Shown here: positions 7,855 through 17,195 of the stretch, one piece after another
How positions within the stretch are numbered: position 1 is the stretch's first letter
Layout of the letters: every line of letters starts with the position of its first letter
Assembly (NCBI GenBank): GCA_001898965.1
Contig: MKVW01000009.1
Span: forward strand, 1,466,522-1,530,521
Source: Rhizobiales bacterium 62-17
GTDB lineage: Bacteria > Pseudomonadota > Alphaproteobacteria > Rhizobiales > Beijerinckiaceae
DNA: 64,000 nt
Reading direction: 5' to 3'
Program-made: the position numbers and the translations under genes
Notes under the pieces: model-generated
Seen by the model: the letters and a program-made list of their open reading frames with translations, nothing else
What the model was told of the DNA's origin: nothing
The model's database searches: none

Positions 7855-9821
7855 TGTGGTTCGCCACGCCGCTATGGCCGGTGCTGACGTTGGCCGCCCT
7901 TGCTCTGCTGACGATCGCCCGCAACATCGCGACGCTGTTACCCGAGGGCGTCGGCATCGGCACGCTTTTCATGCCAGATCCCTCCCTCCCGTCCCAGATG
8001 CTGTTGCACTACACCGTGTTACCGCGCATCGTAGTTGCGCTGATGGCGGGCGCGGCGCTCGGATTGTCCGGCACGATTTTGCAACGGATCCTCCGCAATC
8101 CTCTGGCCGAACCCGCTACGCTTGGTATTGCTTCAGGCGCCTATCTCGCCATGGCGATCGCGACGCTGTTCTTCCCCGCCGCATTGGCCTATCGCGACTG
8201 GGTCGCCTTCGCTGGCGCGGCTGCGGCATTGGCGGCGATCCTTGCCTTGTCCTGGCGGCGCGGACTTTCGCCTGTCACGGTGATTCTCGCCGGCATGATC
8301 GTCAGTCTTTATTGCGGTGCCGTCAGCGCGGTGCTGACGCTGTTCAATCATGATTTTCTCGTCGGACTTTTCCTGTGGGGCGCCGGACATCTTGATCAGC
8401 AAGATTGGCGCGAAGCGATCTTTCTCGCGCCGCGTCTGCTCGTCGTCGGGGCCGTGACGCTGCTGATGCTGCGTCCTTTGACATTGCTCGCGCTGGATGA
8501 CGCACATGCGCGCAGCCTGGGACTGTCGCTGGTTGCCTGGCGGCTCGTCGCTTTGACGGCCGCGGCTGCGCTGGCGGCGATCGTCACCGCCGCGGTCGGC
8601 GTGATTGGTTTCATCGGTCTTGCCGCGCCCACCCTGGCACGGGCCTGCGGCGTCAGGCGTTCGGGTGCCCTTCTTCTGTGGTCCGGCGTGCTCGGCGCCT
8701 TACTGCTTCTCGCCACCGACCAGTTGGTGCTCGGCCTGCCCACGACCTATCGCGTATTTCCGACCGGTGCCGTGACGGCGCTGCTCGGCGCGCCGTTGCT
8801 TTTTCTGCTGATCCGCAGACTGAAACTGCTCGCGCCCCCCCATCTGGCGTCGGCCGCGCCCACCTTCCGGCTATCGCGTCCCGTGACGGCGCTCATTCTA
8901 TTGGCGCTGCTCGTGCCATTCGCGCTGTGGGTGGTGACCGCGCTTGGCGAAAGTTCGCGCGGCTGGTCCCTCGCGCAGGGAAACGAATACGTCCATCTCT
9001 TGAGCTGGCGCTGGCCGCGCGCGATCGCCGCTTTCTCCAGCGGGGCCATGTTGGCGCTGGCCGGTGCGATCATGCAGCGGATGACCGGCAATCCCATGGC
9101 GTCTCCCGAAGTGCTTGGCGTTTCTTCGGGTGCGGTCCTGGCCGTCGTTGCGCTGCTCCTGGTCGATCCGGCGCCAACACGTTGGGGCCAGATTCTGGCC
9201 GGTTCCGGTGGCGCCATGGCGGTACTGCTCCTGATGCTCGCACTCTCGCGCTGGCCAGGCTTTTCCGGCGAAAGGCTGCTGCTGATCGGCATCACGCTCA
9301 CCTCCGTCTCCGGTTTCGTGATGGCCGTGCTGATGACGGCGCAGGATCCGCGACTGGGGCAGGTGCTGGCCTGGATGTCGGGCTCAACCTATGCGGTGCG
9401 CCCGGTCGAAGCCATCAGTGGCGCGCTTCTCGCCGGCATCACTTTGTTGTCGGTGCCCGCATTGCGACGCTGGCTTGATCTCATGCCCTTGGGCGAGCCG
9501 GTTGCAAAGGCGGTTGGAGTGCCGGCGGAATTGTCACGGGGCGTTCTCTACGCACTGTCCGCGGTGTTGACGGCGGGAGCGACCATTGTCGTCGGTCCCC
9601 TCAGCTTCGCCGGGTTGATGGGTCCGCATCTGGCGCGGCTCGCCGGCTTTGAAAGAGCCAGCATGCATCTGACGGCTTCCGCGCTCTGTGGCGGGCTGGT
9701 GCTGCTTGTCGCGGATTGGCTCGGGCGCAATCTGATCTTCCCGTTCCAAGTGCCGGCCGGTCTGTTCGCGACGATCGTCGGCGGACTGTTTCTACTCGTG
9801 CTCATCGGGAGGGGGCGATGA
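7854..9821 (+). CDS. fhuB: Double-length iron-siderophore ABC permease (FhuB-like)
   Basis: A 655-residue, highly hydrophobic protein made of two homologous FecCD halves joined head to tail, as in E. coli FhuB. Each half contains an N-terminal coupling segment (RIVVALMAGAALGLSGTILQRILRNPLAEP in pattern; second copy RAIAAFSSGAMLALAGAIMQ with MTGNPMASPEVLGVSSGA) and a later GPLSFAGLMGPHLARL-type segment (GVIGFIGLAAPTLARA in the first half). About 20 membrane spans are expected. Its start overlaps the fhuD stop (TAATG) and its stop overlaps the next start (ATGA). The partner ATPase is at 13223-14053. Confidence 0.92.
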   Translation: MWFATPLWPVLTLAALALLTIARNIATLLPEGVGIGTLFMPDPSLPSQMLLHYTVLPRIVVALMAGAALGLSGTILQRILRNPLAEPATLGIASGAYLAMAIATLFFPAALAYRDWVAFAGAAAALAAILALSWRRGLSPVTVILAGMIVSLYCGAVSAVLTLFNHDFLVGLFLWGAGHLDQQDWREAIFLAPRLLVVGAVTLLMLRPLTLLALDDAHARSLGLSLVAWRLVALTAAAALAAIVTAAVGVIGFIGLAAPTLARACGVRRSGALLLWSGVLGALLLLATDQLVLGLPTTYRVFPTGAVTALLGAPLLFLLIRRLKLLAPPHLASAAPTFRLSRPVTALILLALLVPFALWVVTALGESSRGWSLAQGNEYVHLLSWRWPRAIAAFSSGAMLALAGAIMQRMTGNPMASPEVLGVSSGAVLAVVALLLVDPAPTRWGQILAGSGGAMAVLLLMLALSRWPGFSGERLLLIGITLTSVSGFVMAVLMTAQDPRLGQVLAWMSGSTYAVRPVEAISGALLAGITLLSVPALRRWLDLMPLGEPVAKAVGVPAELSRGVLYALSAVLTAGATIVVGPLSFAGLMGPHLARLAGFERASMHLTASALCGGLVLLVADWLGRNLIFPFQVPAGLFATIVGGLFLLVLIGRGR

Positions 9822-10546
9822 CGGCGCCAGACGATGGTTTGCGCATGATGCGCGTTTCCGCTTCGACCCGCATCGCGCCACGGATGCAGCGTCTGCGCCT
9901 GGAGGGCGAGGCGCTGGAGCGTTTCGACACTACCGCCAATCTGCATGTCCGCTTGCATCTGCCGGCTTCACCCGCCACGGCCGCTGTCGTGACGCGCTAT
10001 TATACGATCCGGCACATCGACACGGCGGCGGGCTGGGTTGATATCGATTTTGTGTTGCATGAGGCACCGGGGCCCGGCGGCGACTTCGCCCGGCTGGCCA
10101 AGGTCGGTGATATCTGCGGCATGTCCGGGCCCTGCGGGCTAGGCGCCAAACCGGCGCCGTTCTACCTTCTCGCGGGCGATGAAACCGCGCTGCCCGCCAT
10201 CGCTCGCATTGCCGAAACGCTCCCCGTGCAGGCACGGGGGAAAATCATTCTCGAAATCGGCGGGCGCGAGGATCAAATCGACTTCCGGCATCCGGCCGGT
10301 ATCGCGGTGTCTTGGCTCTATCGCGGCGAAACAGCCGTCGAGGAACAGGGGCTTTTCACCAAAAACCTGGCGCAAGCTCTGGCGGAAGTCGAAAGCCGCC
10401 GCGATTCCTTCGTTTGGATTGCCGGGGAATACAGCGCGGTCATGCCTTTGCGCACGCCCCTCAAGCGTTCTCACGCCAAACGATCTCTGTGCGTTCCCTA
10501 CTGGCGGGCCGAGGGGAGATTTTCGCAAACATCATCAGTCAGTTAA
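9818..10546 (+). CDS. Siderophore-interacting protein (FAD-binding ferric-siderophore reductase family)
   Basis: A 242-residue cytoplasmic protein of the ViuB/YqjH-like SIP family. Visible marks are the FAD-binding motif RYYTIR, the following VDIDFVLHEAPGPGGDFARLAKVGD segment, the GPCGLG loop, LLAGDETALPAIARIAETLP, and the C-terminal FVWIAGEYSAV and PYWRAEG parts. Family role: reducing ferric siderophore with NAD(P)H or ferredoxin to release iron after import. ATG 9818 overlaps the permease stop (ATGA); an in-frame start further upstream would lie inside fhuB and is not needed. A 131-base gap separates it from the exporter gene. Confidence 0.88.
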   Translation: MTAPDDGLRMMRVSASTRIAPRMQRLRLEGEALERFDTTANLHVRLHLPASPATAAVVTRYYTIRHIDTAAGWVDIDFVLHEAPGPGGDFARLAKVGDICGMSGPCGLGAKPAPFYLLAGDETALPAIARIAETLPVQARGKIILEIGGREDQIDFRHPAGIAVSWLYRGETAVEEQGLFTKNLAQALAEVESRRDSFVWIAGEYSAVMPLRTPLKRSHAKRSLCVPYWRAEGRFSQTSSVS

Positions 10547-10677
10547 GGCGCAGCTCCGAACGGCGCTGGCCTTTTCTTATTAAAAGTTGCGATCCGGGGT
10601 CAGATTTTCCGGCCCTCATACGTCTAACAAGTAAGGGGGTGGTTTGCCCCTCAAAGTGTGAGTCAAAGCAACCGTCT

Positions 10678-12375
10678 ATGTTCAGTTTGAAGGTTTTTGC
10701 GACACAGGGTTGGTTTCGACACCGTCTCAGGCCGTTTTCGGCCCTTATTGGCGCTTCGGTCGTCATGGGCTTGGTGTCGGGGCTTGGCACCGTCTACCTG
10801 TTGTCATTGATCAATCAGGCATTGGTGGGTGAGGCCGGCCTGGCCGGCGGTCTCCTGCTGGCCTTCGCCGGTCTCTGCGCCGTAACGTTGCTCACCCGTG
10901 CCGGATCGGATATCGCCACCAATCTCATCGGCCAGAAGCTCGTTGCCGAAGTCCGTACCTGGCTCGGTCGCAAAATCCTCAGCGCGCCGGTCGAGGCGCT
11001 GGAGCGCTACAAGGCCCACAAAATCCTGCCGGTGCTGACGCATGATGTCGACATGATCAGCGATGCCGCCTTCATGGCGACGCCGCTCGCCATCTCACTC
11101 GTCATCGTGACCGGTTGTTTCGCTTATCTCGCCTGGTTGTCGTGGCCGCTGTTTCTGATCGTGCTCGTGGTTCTGGGCGTGGGCATGTGGGTTCAATATC
11201 GTGCCCGGTTGATCGGCATCAAAGGCTTCGAGGCGGCGCGTGGCTGCGAGGACGATCTGCATCGGGCCTACCGTACGATTTCGGAAGGCGCGAAAGAGCT
11301 GAAGGTCAGCCGCGCGCGTCGGCGCAAGGTCTTGCAGGACGAAATAGCGGCGCCCATCGCCGCCATTCGCGCCATCAATGCCCGGGCTATCAATATTTTC
11401 GTCGTCGCCAATGCTTTTGGTTCGGCGCTGTTCTTCCTGGTCATCGCGCTGGCCTTGATCTGGCACGGCTTGCAACCGATGGAACTGCGGGTTCTCTCCG
11501 GCTTCGTCCTGGTCTTGCTTTTTCTCAAAGGACCGATCGATCAGCTGATGAACATGCTGCCGACCATCGGCAAGGCACAGATCGCCCTGCGGCGGGTCGC
11601 GGATCTGTCGACTTATCTCGCCACCTCTGAGCCGGATGTCTGGGACGATGAGGTCGATGCTGCGAACCGCGTATCCGATCGCGAGGTTTCGGTACGCATC
11701 GAACTGGAACGCGTCGCCTATGCCTTCCCGGCACCCGAAGGCGCGAAATCCTTCGCCTTGGGGCCGATCGATCTGACGCTTCAGCCGGGCAAGATCACCT
11801 TCATCGTTGGCGACAACGGCTCGGGCAAGACCACGCTGATCAAACTGCTGCTGGGTCTCTATGTGCCCCAGGAAGGCGCGATCGTCGTCAATGGCAAAGC
11901 CGTCACGTCCGCCACGCGCGACGATTACCGCCAGATGTTTTCCATCGTTCTGTCGGATTTCCATCTGTTCGAAACGGTGCAGACCCCGTCGCGTTTCGTC
12001 CCGGCCGAGATCCACGGCTATCTGGAAAAGCTCGAACTGGCCGACAAAGTCTCGGTCGAAGGCGATCGCTTTACCACCACCGCGCTGTCAACCGGGCAGC
12101 GCAAGCGTCTAGCTCTGATCCATGTCTGGCTCGAGGAGCGCCCCGTCATCGTTTTCGACGAATGGGCGGCCGATCAAGATCCGACCTTCCGGCGCGTCTT
12201 CTATGAGGAGCTGCTGCCCGATCTCAAACGGCAGGGAAAGACGCTGATCGTCATCTCGCATGACGATCGCTATTTCGGCATCGCCGATCGCATCGTGCGC
12301 TTGCAAGCGGGTCGGATCGTTGCCGACGAGCATGTCGCGCGCGTCGCCATGGCCGCTGGGGGAGAGCAGGCGTGA
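10678..12375 (+). CDS. Cyclic-peptide/siderophore export ABC transporter (PvdE/SyrD family)
   Basis: A 565-residue half-transporter. Six membrane segments lie in residues ~15-300, followed by an ATPase domain: Walker A GDNGSGKTT, signature LSTGQRKRLAL, Walker B VIVFDEWAADQDP and the switch ISHDDRYFG. The FDEWAADQDP and LSTGQRKR wording is characteristic of the PvdE/SyrD family, which moves peptide siderophores or their precursors into the periplasm, or exports lipopeptides. No peptide synthetase is in the window, so its cargo is unknown. ATG 10678 is chosen because upstream in-frame codons overlap the SIP gene. Its stop overlaps the tonB start. Confidence 0.88.
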   Translation: MFSLKVFATQGWFRHRLRPFSALIGASVVMGLVSGLGTVYLLSLINQALVGEAGLAGGLLLAFAGLCAVTLLTRAGSDIATNLIGQKLVAEVRTWLGRKILSAPVEALERYKAHKILPVLTHDVDMISDAAFMATPLAISLVIVTGCFAYLAWLSWPLFLIVLVVLGVGMWVQYRARLIGIKGFEAARGCEDDLHRAYRTISEGAKELKVSRARRRKVLQDEIAAPIAAIRAINARAINIFVVANAFGSALFFLVIALALIWHGLQPMELRVLSGFVLVLLFLKGPIDQLMNMLPTIGKAQIALRRVADLSTYLATSEPDVWDDEVDAANRVSDREVSVRIELERVAYAFPAPEGAKSFALGPIDLTLQPGKITFIVGDNGSGKTTLIKLLLGLYVPQEGAIVVNGKAVTSATRDDYRQMFSIVLSDFHLFETVQTPSRFVPAEIHGYLEKLELADKVSVEGDRFTTTALSTGQRKRLALIHVWLEERPVIVFDEWAADQDPTFRRVFYEELLPDLKRQGKTLIVISHDDRYFGIADRIVRLQAGRIVADEHVARVAMAAGGEQA

Positions 12376-13226
12376 GTGGGGGGATGCGCGAACTCACGCG
12401 GCCTGACGACGATCAGCCCGGACAGATGTTTGTGCGGTGGAGCCTTGCCGCTGCGGCGGCGGTGGTCATCCATGGCGGTGCCGTATGGCTGGCTTTGGCG
12501 GCGCAGCCGGAATCCTCCGCCTCGGCCGAGCCGCCCCCCGCCATTATGATCGAACTGGCGCCCGTCGCGGTCGCGCCAGAGGAGGAGCCGCAAGACATCG
12601 CGCCTGGGCCTCAGATGACCGAAGCCCAGCCTGAGCCGGTGGAGCCGGAGCCGCCGGAACCGGAAGAAGAGAAGCCGGAAGAAATCACGCCGCCGGCGCC
12701 GGTGGCGGAGATCAAGCCTCCCGATCTGCCCAAGAACGATGAGGCGGAAGCCCTCATCGCCGCACCGCCGCCAAGGCCAAAGCCACGGCCCCGCAAGCCG
12801 CCGCCGAAAGTGCAAGAGGTGGAACGGCGCCGGCCGATTCATCCCGACCGTCCGCCGAGGCGCCAGACCACGGCACCGCCGGCGAGTCAGGCGCAACGCG
12901 CGCAGACCGCGGCCGCTCCGGCGGCCGGCGCCTCGGGGGCCTCGTCCGTTTCTCCCGCGACCTGGCGCAGCAGCCTGGTTGCCCATCTCAACCGTTACAA
13001 GCGCTTTCCGGCCGGTGCGGCCGGCGCTGGTACGGTGACCATCGCTTTCACCATCAATCGTTCCGGCGCCGTCGTCGGGGCGCGTCTCGTGGCGGGCTCC
13101 GGTGATTCCGCGCTCGATGCCGAGGCGGTTTCGCTGCCGCGCCGCGCCAGCCCCGTTCCCGCGCCGCCTGCCAATATCGGCGGGGGCGCCATTACCCTTG
13201 CCGTCCCCATCAGGTTCAACAGATGA
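12372..13226 (+). CDS. tonB: TonB-family energy transducer
   Basis: A 284-residue protein. One membrane anchor lies at about residues 22-42 (WSLAAAAAVVIHGGAVWLAL). A long periplasmic stretch of Pro/Glu, then Pro/Lys/Arg residues (about 52-165) follows, and the C-terminal TonB domain (about 195-284) contains WRSSLVAHLNRYKRFP, GTVTIAFTINRSG and LDAEAVSLPRRASP. It would power the receptor at 4529-6970. No exbB or exbD is present here. GTG start overlaps the exporter stop by 4 bases; its own stop overlaps the next ATG. Confidence 0.9.
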   Translation: MSGGMRELTRPDDDQPGQMFVRWSLAAAAAVVIHGGAVWLALAAQPESSASAEPPPAIMIELAPVAVAPEEEPQDIAPGPQMTEAQPEPVEPEPPEPEEEKPEEITPPAPVAEIKPPDLPKNDEAEALIAAPPPRPKPRPRKPPPKVQEVERRRPIHPDRPPRRQTTAPPASQAQRAQTAAAPAAGASGASSVSPATWRSSLVAHLNRYKRFPAGAAGAGTVTIAFTINRSGAVVGARLVAGSGDSALDAEAVSLPRRASPVPAPPANIGGGAITLAVPIRFNR

Positions 13227-14053
13227 CAGATATCGGCTTACTCGACCGCACCTCACCCATGTCCGAAACCGTCATGAGCGAACCACTCTTCCAACTCGAC
13301 GATGTCACGTTCGCCATCCCCGAACGGCGGCTGCTGGAGCCGCTGACCATGACCTTGCCGGCGCGCCGTGTCGTCGGCCTTATCGGTCATAATGGTTCGG
13401 GCAAGTCGACCCTGCTCAAACTGCTGGCGCGCCAGCAGCCGGTCTCGAGCGGCACGGTTCGTTTCGAAGGTAGAGCGTTGAGGGACTGGGGCGACCGGCC
13501 GTTCGCCCGCAAGGTCGCCTATCTGCCGCAACAGACGCCGCCGGCCTCGGGCATGCTGGTCAAGGAGCTTGTGGCGCTGGGCCGCTATCCCTGGCATGGC
13601 GCGCTGGGTCGTTTCGGCCAGACCGATCGCGACAAGGTGGCGGAAGCGATGAAGTTGACCGATGTCGAGCCTTTCGCCGATCGTCTGGTCGATACGCTTT
13701 CAGGCGGCGAACGCCAGCGCGTGTGGCTCGCCATGCTGGTGGCGCAAGATGCCGAATGTCTGTTGCTCGATGAACCGATATCGGCGCTCGATGTCGCCCA
13801 TCAGATCGAAGTGCTGGCGCTCGTCCAACGTCTGGCGCGCGAGCGCGGTCTCGGCGTCGTCGTCGTGCTGCACGACGTCAACATGGCGGCGCGTTTCTGC
13901 GACGAGATCATCGCGCTGCACAGCGGCAAACTGATCGCGCGCGGTGCGCCTGCCGAGATCATGACGCCGGCTGCTTTGCAGTCCATCTACGGCGTCGCCA
14001 TGGACATCATGCCCCATCCGGTCTCGGGCCTGCCCATCAGTTACGTCAGATAG
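13223..14053 (+). CDS. fhuC: Iron-siderophore ABC transporter ATPase (FhuC-like)
   Basis: A 276-residue ATPase with Walker A GHNGSGKST, Q-loop AYLPQQTPP, the ELVALGRYPWHGALGRF segment typical of FhuC/FecE, signature LSGGERQRV, Walker B CLLLDEPISALD and switch LHDVNMAARF. It should drive the double permease FhuB despite being separated from it by three genes. The start ATG overlaps the tonB stop (ATGA); internal ATGs at codons 13 and 18 are possible alternatives. It is the last gene of the iron-uptake run. Confidence 0.92.
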   Translation: MTDIGLLDRTSPMSETVMSEPLFQLDDVTFAIPERRLLEPLTMTLPARRVVGLIGHNGSGKSTLLKLLARQQPVSSGTVRFEGRALRDWGDRPFARKVAYLPQQTPPASGMLVKELVALGRYPWHGALGRFGQTDRDKVAEAMKLTDVEPFADRLVDTLSGGERQRVWLAMLVAQDAECLLLDEPISALDVAHQIEVLALVQRLARERGLGVVVVLHDVNMAARFCDEIIALHSGKLIARGAPAEIMTPAALQSIYGVAMDIMPHPVSGLPISYVR

Positions 14054-14205
14054 GCACGATGCCGGGAAGGCGACGTGCCAGCCCGGCGTTCCTGGCAAGC
14101 CGAGCCGCCTCAGGCAATGCTAGGGCCTGCCGCGGCGATATCCTATAGTCACCATACTGTCATCTAAGGCGGCGACAGATCGATATTCATTCGATCGGGG
14201 CAGAT

Positions 14206-16563
14206 ATGGACTATTTCAGACGTTTCACGTTCCTCTTCTCGACGCCCATCTTTGAAGCGGATGATCTCGAGGGCGTCCGGGTCAATCAGATCGTCACCGA
14301 AATCGAGCGCTCCGGCTTCGAAGTCGTCAAGGCGCGCAAACTCGAGGATGCCGAAATCGCGGTACAGACCGACGCCGCGATTGGCTGCATGGTCGTCGAC
14401 TGGGGCAAGAAAGGCCTGGAGGGCAAGACAGCGGCGCTCATTAACCTGATGCGCCGTCGCGGCCTCGATTTTCCGATCATATTGCTGATCCGCCGCAAAC
14501 GGTTCGAGGACGTGCCCGTCGAAGTGCTCGATTTCATCGACGGCTATGTGTTCCTTTCGGAGGAGACGCCGCCCTTCATCGCCAAGAACCTCATCAGTCG
14601 TCTGAAGCAATATGCCGAGACATTGAAGACGCCGTTCTTCGGCACGCTTGTCGACTATGCGGAAGAGGGCAACCAGCTCTGGACCTGTCCCGGCCACAAT
14701 GGCGGCATGTTTTATAGCCGCAGCCCGATCGGCCGCGTGTTCATGGAACATCTCGGAGAAGCCGTCTTCCGGGACGATCTCGACAATTCCGTGCTGGATC
14801 TCGGCGACCTGCTGACCCATGAGGGGCCGGCGCTTCAGGCGCAGAAAGAAGCGGCAAAGATTTTCGGGGCGGAAAAAACCTATTTCGTCCTCAATGGTAC
14901 GTCGACCTCCAACAAGGTCGCGCTCGCGGCCTTGGTGACCGATGGCGATCTCGTGCTGTTTGATCGCAACAACCACAAGGCCGCCCATCACGGCGCGCTG
15001 ATGATCAGCGGCGGCATCCCGGTCTATGTTCCGACGGTTCGCAACGCCTGGGGGCTGATCGGTCCCATGGCGTGGGACGCGTTCGACGAAGACACATTGC
15101 GTCAGCGCATCCGCAATCATCCTCTGGTCAAGGACCCGGAGGCGTGGCGCAAGCCGCGCCCCTTCCGTGTCGCGGTCGTCGAGCAATGTACGTATGACGG
15201 CACGATCCATAATGCGCAGATGATCCTGGAGCGCATCGGGCACCTCTGCGAATATATCTTGTTCGACGAGGCCTGGGCGGGCTTCATGAAATTCCATCCG
15301 CTCTATGCCGGCCGTTTTGCCATGGGGCTCACGAACCTGGGTCCCGATGCGCCGGGCATTATCGCCACGCAATCGACCCATAAGCAGCTCGCGAGCTTCT
15401 CGCAGGCATCGCAAATTCATCTGAAAGACCGGCATATCCACGGCCAAAAGCGGCGCGTCGAGCACCGACGCTTCAATGAAAGCTTCATGCAATATGCCTC
15501 GACTTCGCCTTTCTATCCGCTCTTCGCCTCGCTCGATGTCGGCGCGCAGATGATGAAGGGCCGTTCCGGCGAAGTGCTGTGGGACGACACGATCCGGCTC
15601 GGCATTGAACTACGTAAGAAAATCCGCGCGGTGCGTCGTGAGTTCGAAGAGAAGGAGGCGCGACCGGAGCGCCGCTGGTTCTTCGAACCCTTCGTGCCCG
15701 ATCGCGTCGCCATTCCTGACGTGTCGCGCGAAGGCGGCAGTCACAATGTCGCCTGGGAGACGATCAGTACCGATCAACTGGCCAGCAATCCGGCCTATTG
15801 GCAGCTCGCGCCTGGCGAGGCCTGGCACGGCTTTCCCGATATGGCGGCGGGCTTCGCGATGACGGACCCGAACAAGCTGACACTGCTGACGCCGGGCTTC
15901 GACCGCGCGACCGGCAGTTACGCCGAACATGGCATCCCGGCCCCTATCGTCGCGCAATATCTGCGCGAGAACCGGATTGTCGCCGAGAAGAACGATCTCA
16001 ATTCTCTGCTCTTCTTGCTGACCCCGGGTATCGAAGCAAGCAAAGCCGGCACCCTGGTGAGCGGGCTCGTTGCTTTCAAAAAGCTGCACGACGACAATGC
16101 GCTTCTGGAAGAGGCCATCCCCGAATTCTACAGGCGCAGGTCTGCGCGCTATGCGGGCGTGCGTTTGCGCGATCTGTGCGGCGAGATGCATCGCTTCTTC
16201 CGCGCCGCCGGTGTCAGCGCCCTTCAGGCGAAGCAGTTCTCTGCCGATCATCTGCCCGAAATCGTTCTGTCGCCCCGCGACGCGGCACGTTGCCTTGTGC
16301 GCAACGACGTGGACTACCTGCCCATCGATGCCATAGCTGGACGTATCGCGACGACCCCCTTCGTCGTTTACCCCCCGGGTATCGCTACGATCGTGCCGGG
16401 CGAGCGGCTCACCGAGCGGGCGCAGCCGATGATCGACTATCTGAAGATGTTCGAGGCCAGTTTCAACGCTTTCCCGGGTTTCGAGGTGGAAATCCAGGGC
16501 GTCTATCGCGAGGTCGAAGCGTCGGGCCGCATCCGCTTGCATACCTACGTCGTCTCCGAATAA
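14206..16563 (+). CDS. PLP-dependent Orn/Lys/Arg decarboxylase, biodegradative type
   Basis: A 785-residue fold-III aminotransferase-like decarboxylase. The N-terminal response-regulator-like wing covers residues 1-140. The PLP domain starts near TPFFGTLVDYAEEGNQLWTCPGHNGGMFY, with TYFVLNGTSTSNKV, LFDEAWAGF and the PLP lysine K393 in ATQSTHKQLASF. The C-terminal domain begins near residue 610. Family reaction: decarboxylation of arginine, lysine or ornithine to agmatine, cadaverine or putrescine; length and lysine position are closest to AdiA-like enzymes, but substrate cannot be read from the sequence. It lies 152 bases after fhuC; a link to siderophore precursor supply is speculative. Confidence 0.9.
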   Translation: MDYFRRFTFLFSTPIFEADDLEGVRVNQIVTEIERSGFEVVKARKLEDAEIAVQTDAAIGCMVVDWGKKGLEGKTAALINLMRRRGLDFPIILLIRRKRFEDVPVEVLDFIDGYVFLSEETPPFIAKNLISRLKQYAETLKTPFFGTLVDYAEEGNQLWTCPGHNGGMFYSRSPIGRVFMEHLGEAVFRDDLDNSVLDLGDLLTHEGPALQAQKEAAKIFGAEKTYFVLNGTSTSNKVALAALVTDGDLVLFDRNNHKAAHHGALMISGGIPVYVPTVRNAWGLIGPMAWDAFDEDTLRQRIRNHPLVKDPEAWRKPRPFRVAVVEQCTYDGTIHNAQMILERIGHLCEYILFDEAWAGFMKFHPLYAGRFAMGLTNLGPDAPGIIATQSTHKQLASFSQASQIHLKDRHIHGQKRRVEHRRFNESFMQYASTSPFYPLFASLDVGAQMMKGRSGEVLWDDTIRLGIELRKKIRAVRREFEEKEARPERRWFFEPFVPDRVAIPDVSREGGSHNVAWETISTDQLASNPAYWQLAPGEAWHGFPDMAAGFAMTDPNKLTLLTPGFDRATGSYAEHGIPAPIVAQYLRENRIVAEKNDLNSLLFLLTPGIEASKAGTLVSGLVAFKKLHDDNALLEEAIPEFYRRRSARYAGVRLRDLCGEMHRFFRAAGVSALQAKQFSADHLPEIVLSPRDAARCLVRNDVDYLPIDAIAGRIATTPFVVYPPGIATIVPGERLTERAQPMIDYLKMFEASFNAFPGFEVEIQGVYREVEASGRIRLHTYVVSE

Positions 16564-16601
16564 AGCAATCGGCAGGACATCACGCTAGGCCGATAGCGCT
16601 C

Positions 16602-17156
16602 ATGGAAAACGATTCGTCGATTATCATCCGTCCCTCCCGCGACGGCGATGTCGAGCCGATGCTGGCGATTTACCGTCGCCACATCCGCCGGGGCGTCGAG
16701 GAGGGTGTGGAGGAAAGCGGGCTGCCGGAGCCGGACGATCTGAAGGACCGGCGCAAGAACCTGCGCAGCCACCGCCTGCCGCACCTGGTCGCGACGTCCG
16801 GCGGCGAGGTGGTTGGCTACGCTTATGTCGTGCCGTTCCGCAAACGCCCGGCCTATCGCTACGCGGCCAAACATTCGATCTATGTGCATCATGAGCATCA
16901 GGGCCGGGGGATAGGACGGCTTTTGATGCAGGAACTCATCGATGCCTGCGCCGCCGCCGGCTTCCACCAAATGATCGGCTATATCGACGCCGATAATACG
17001 GCTTCGTTGGGTCTTCACGAGCGGTTCGGGTTCGACAGGGTTGGTCTGCTGCGCGGCATCGCCTATCGATATGGTCGCTGGGCCGACAGCGTCATGGTGC
17101 AGCGCTCGCTGGGCGCTGGTTCAACAGCCCCGCCGATACCGCGCCCGGCGCGATGA
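16602..17156 (+). CDS. GNAT acetyltransferase (phosphinothricin/L-amino-acid N-acetyltransferase-like)
   Basis: A 184-residue GNAT protein: IIIRPSRDGDVEPMLAIYRR at the start, then VVGYAYVVPFRKRPAYRYAA and the acetyl-CoA site HHEHQGRGIGRLLMQELI, followed by NTASLGLHERFGF. The pattern is that of the Pat/MnaT subgroup, which acetylates amino acids or phosphinothricin-like analogues. It starts 38 bases after the decarboxylase, so co-transcription is likely. It converges on the IclR gene with only 39 bases between. Confidence 0.82.
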   Translation: MENDSSIIIRPSRDGDVEPMLAIYRRHIRRGVEEGVEESGLPEPDDLKDRRKNLRSHRLPHLVATSGGEVVGYAYVVPFRKRPAYRYAAKHSIYVHHEHQGRGIGRLLMQELIDACAAAGFHQMIGYIDADNTASLGLHERFGFDRVGLLRGIAYRYGRWADSVMVQRSLGAGSTAPPIPRPAR

Positions 17157-17195
17157 AGATGTTGGCATCAGGCCGGGGAGACCCTTCCTCCTGAT

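Noticed and set aside
10440-10546. Frameshift near the end of the siderophore-interacting protein
   Set aside because: The C-terminal IAGE and YWRAEG segments are both in frame, so the gene looks intact although the extreme end is unusual.
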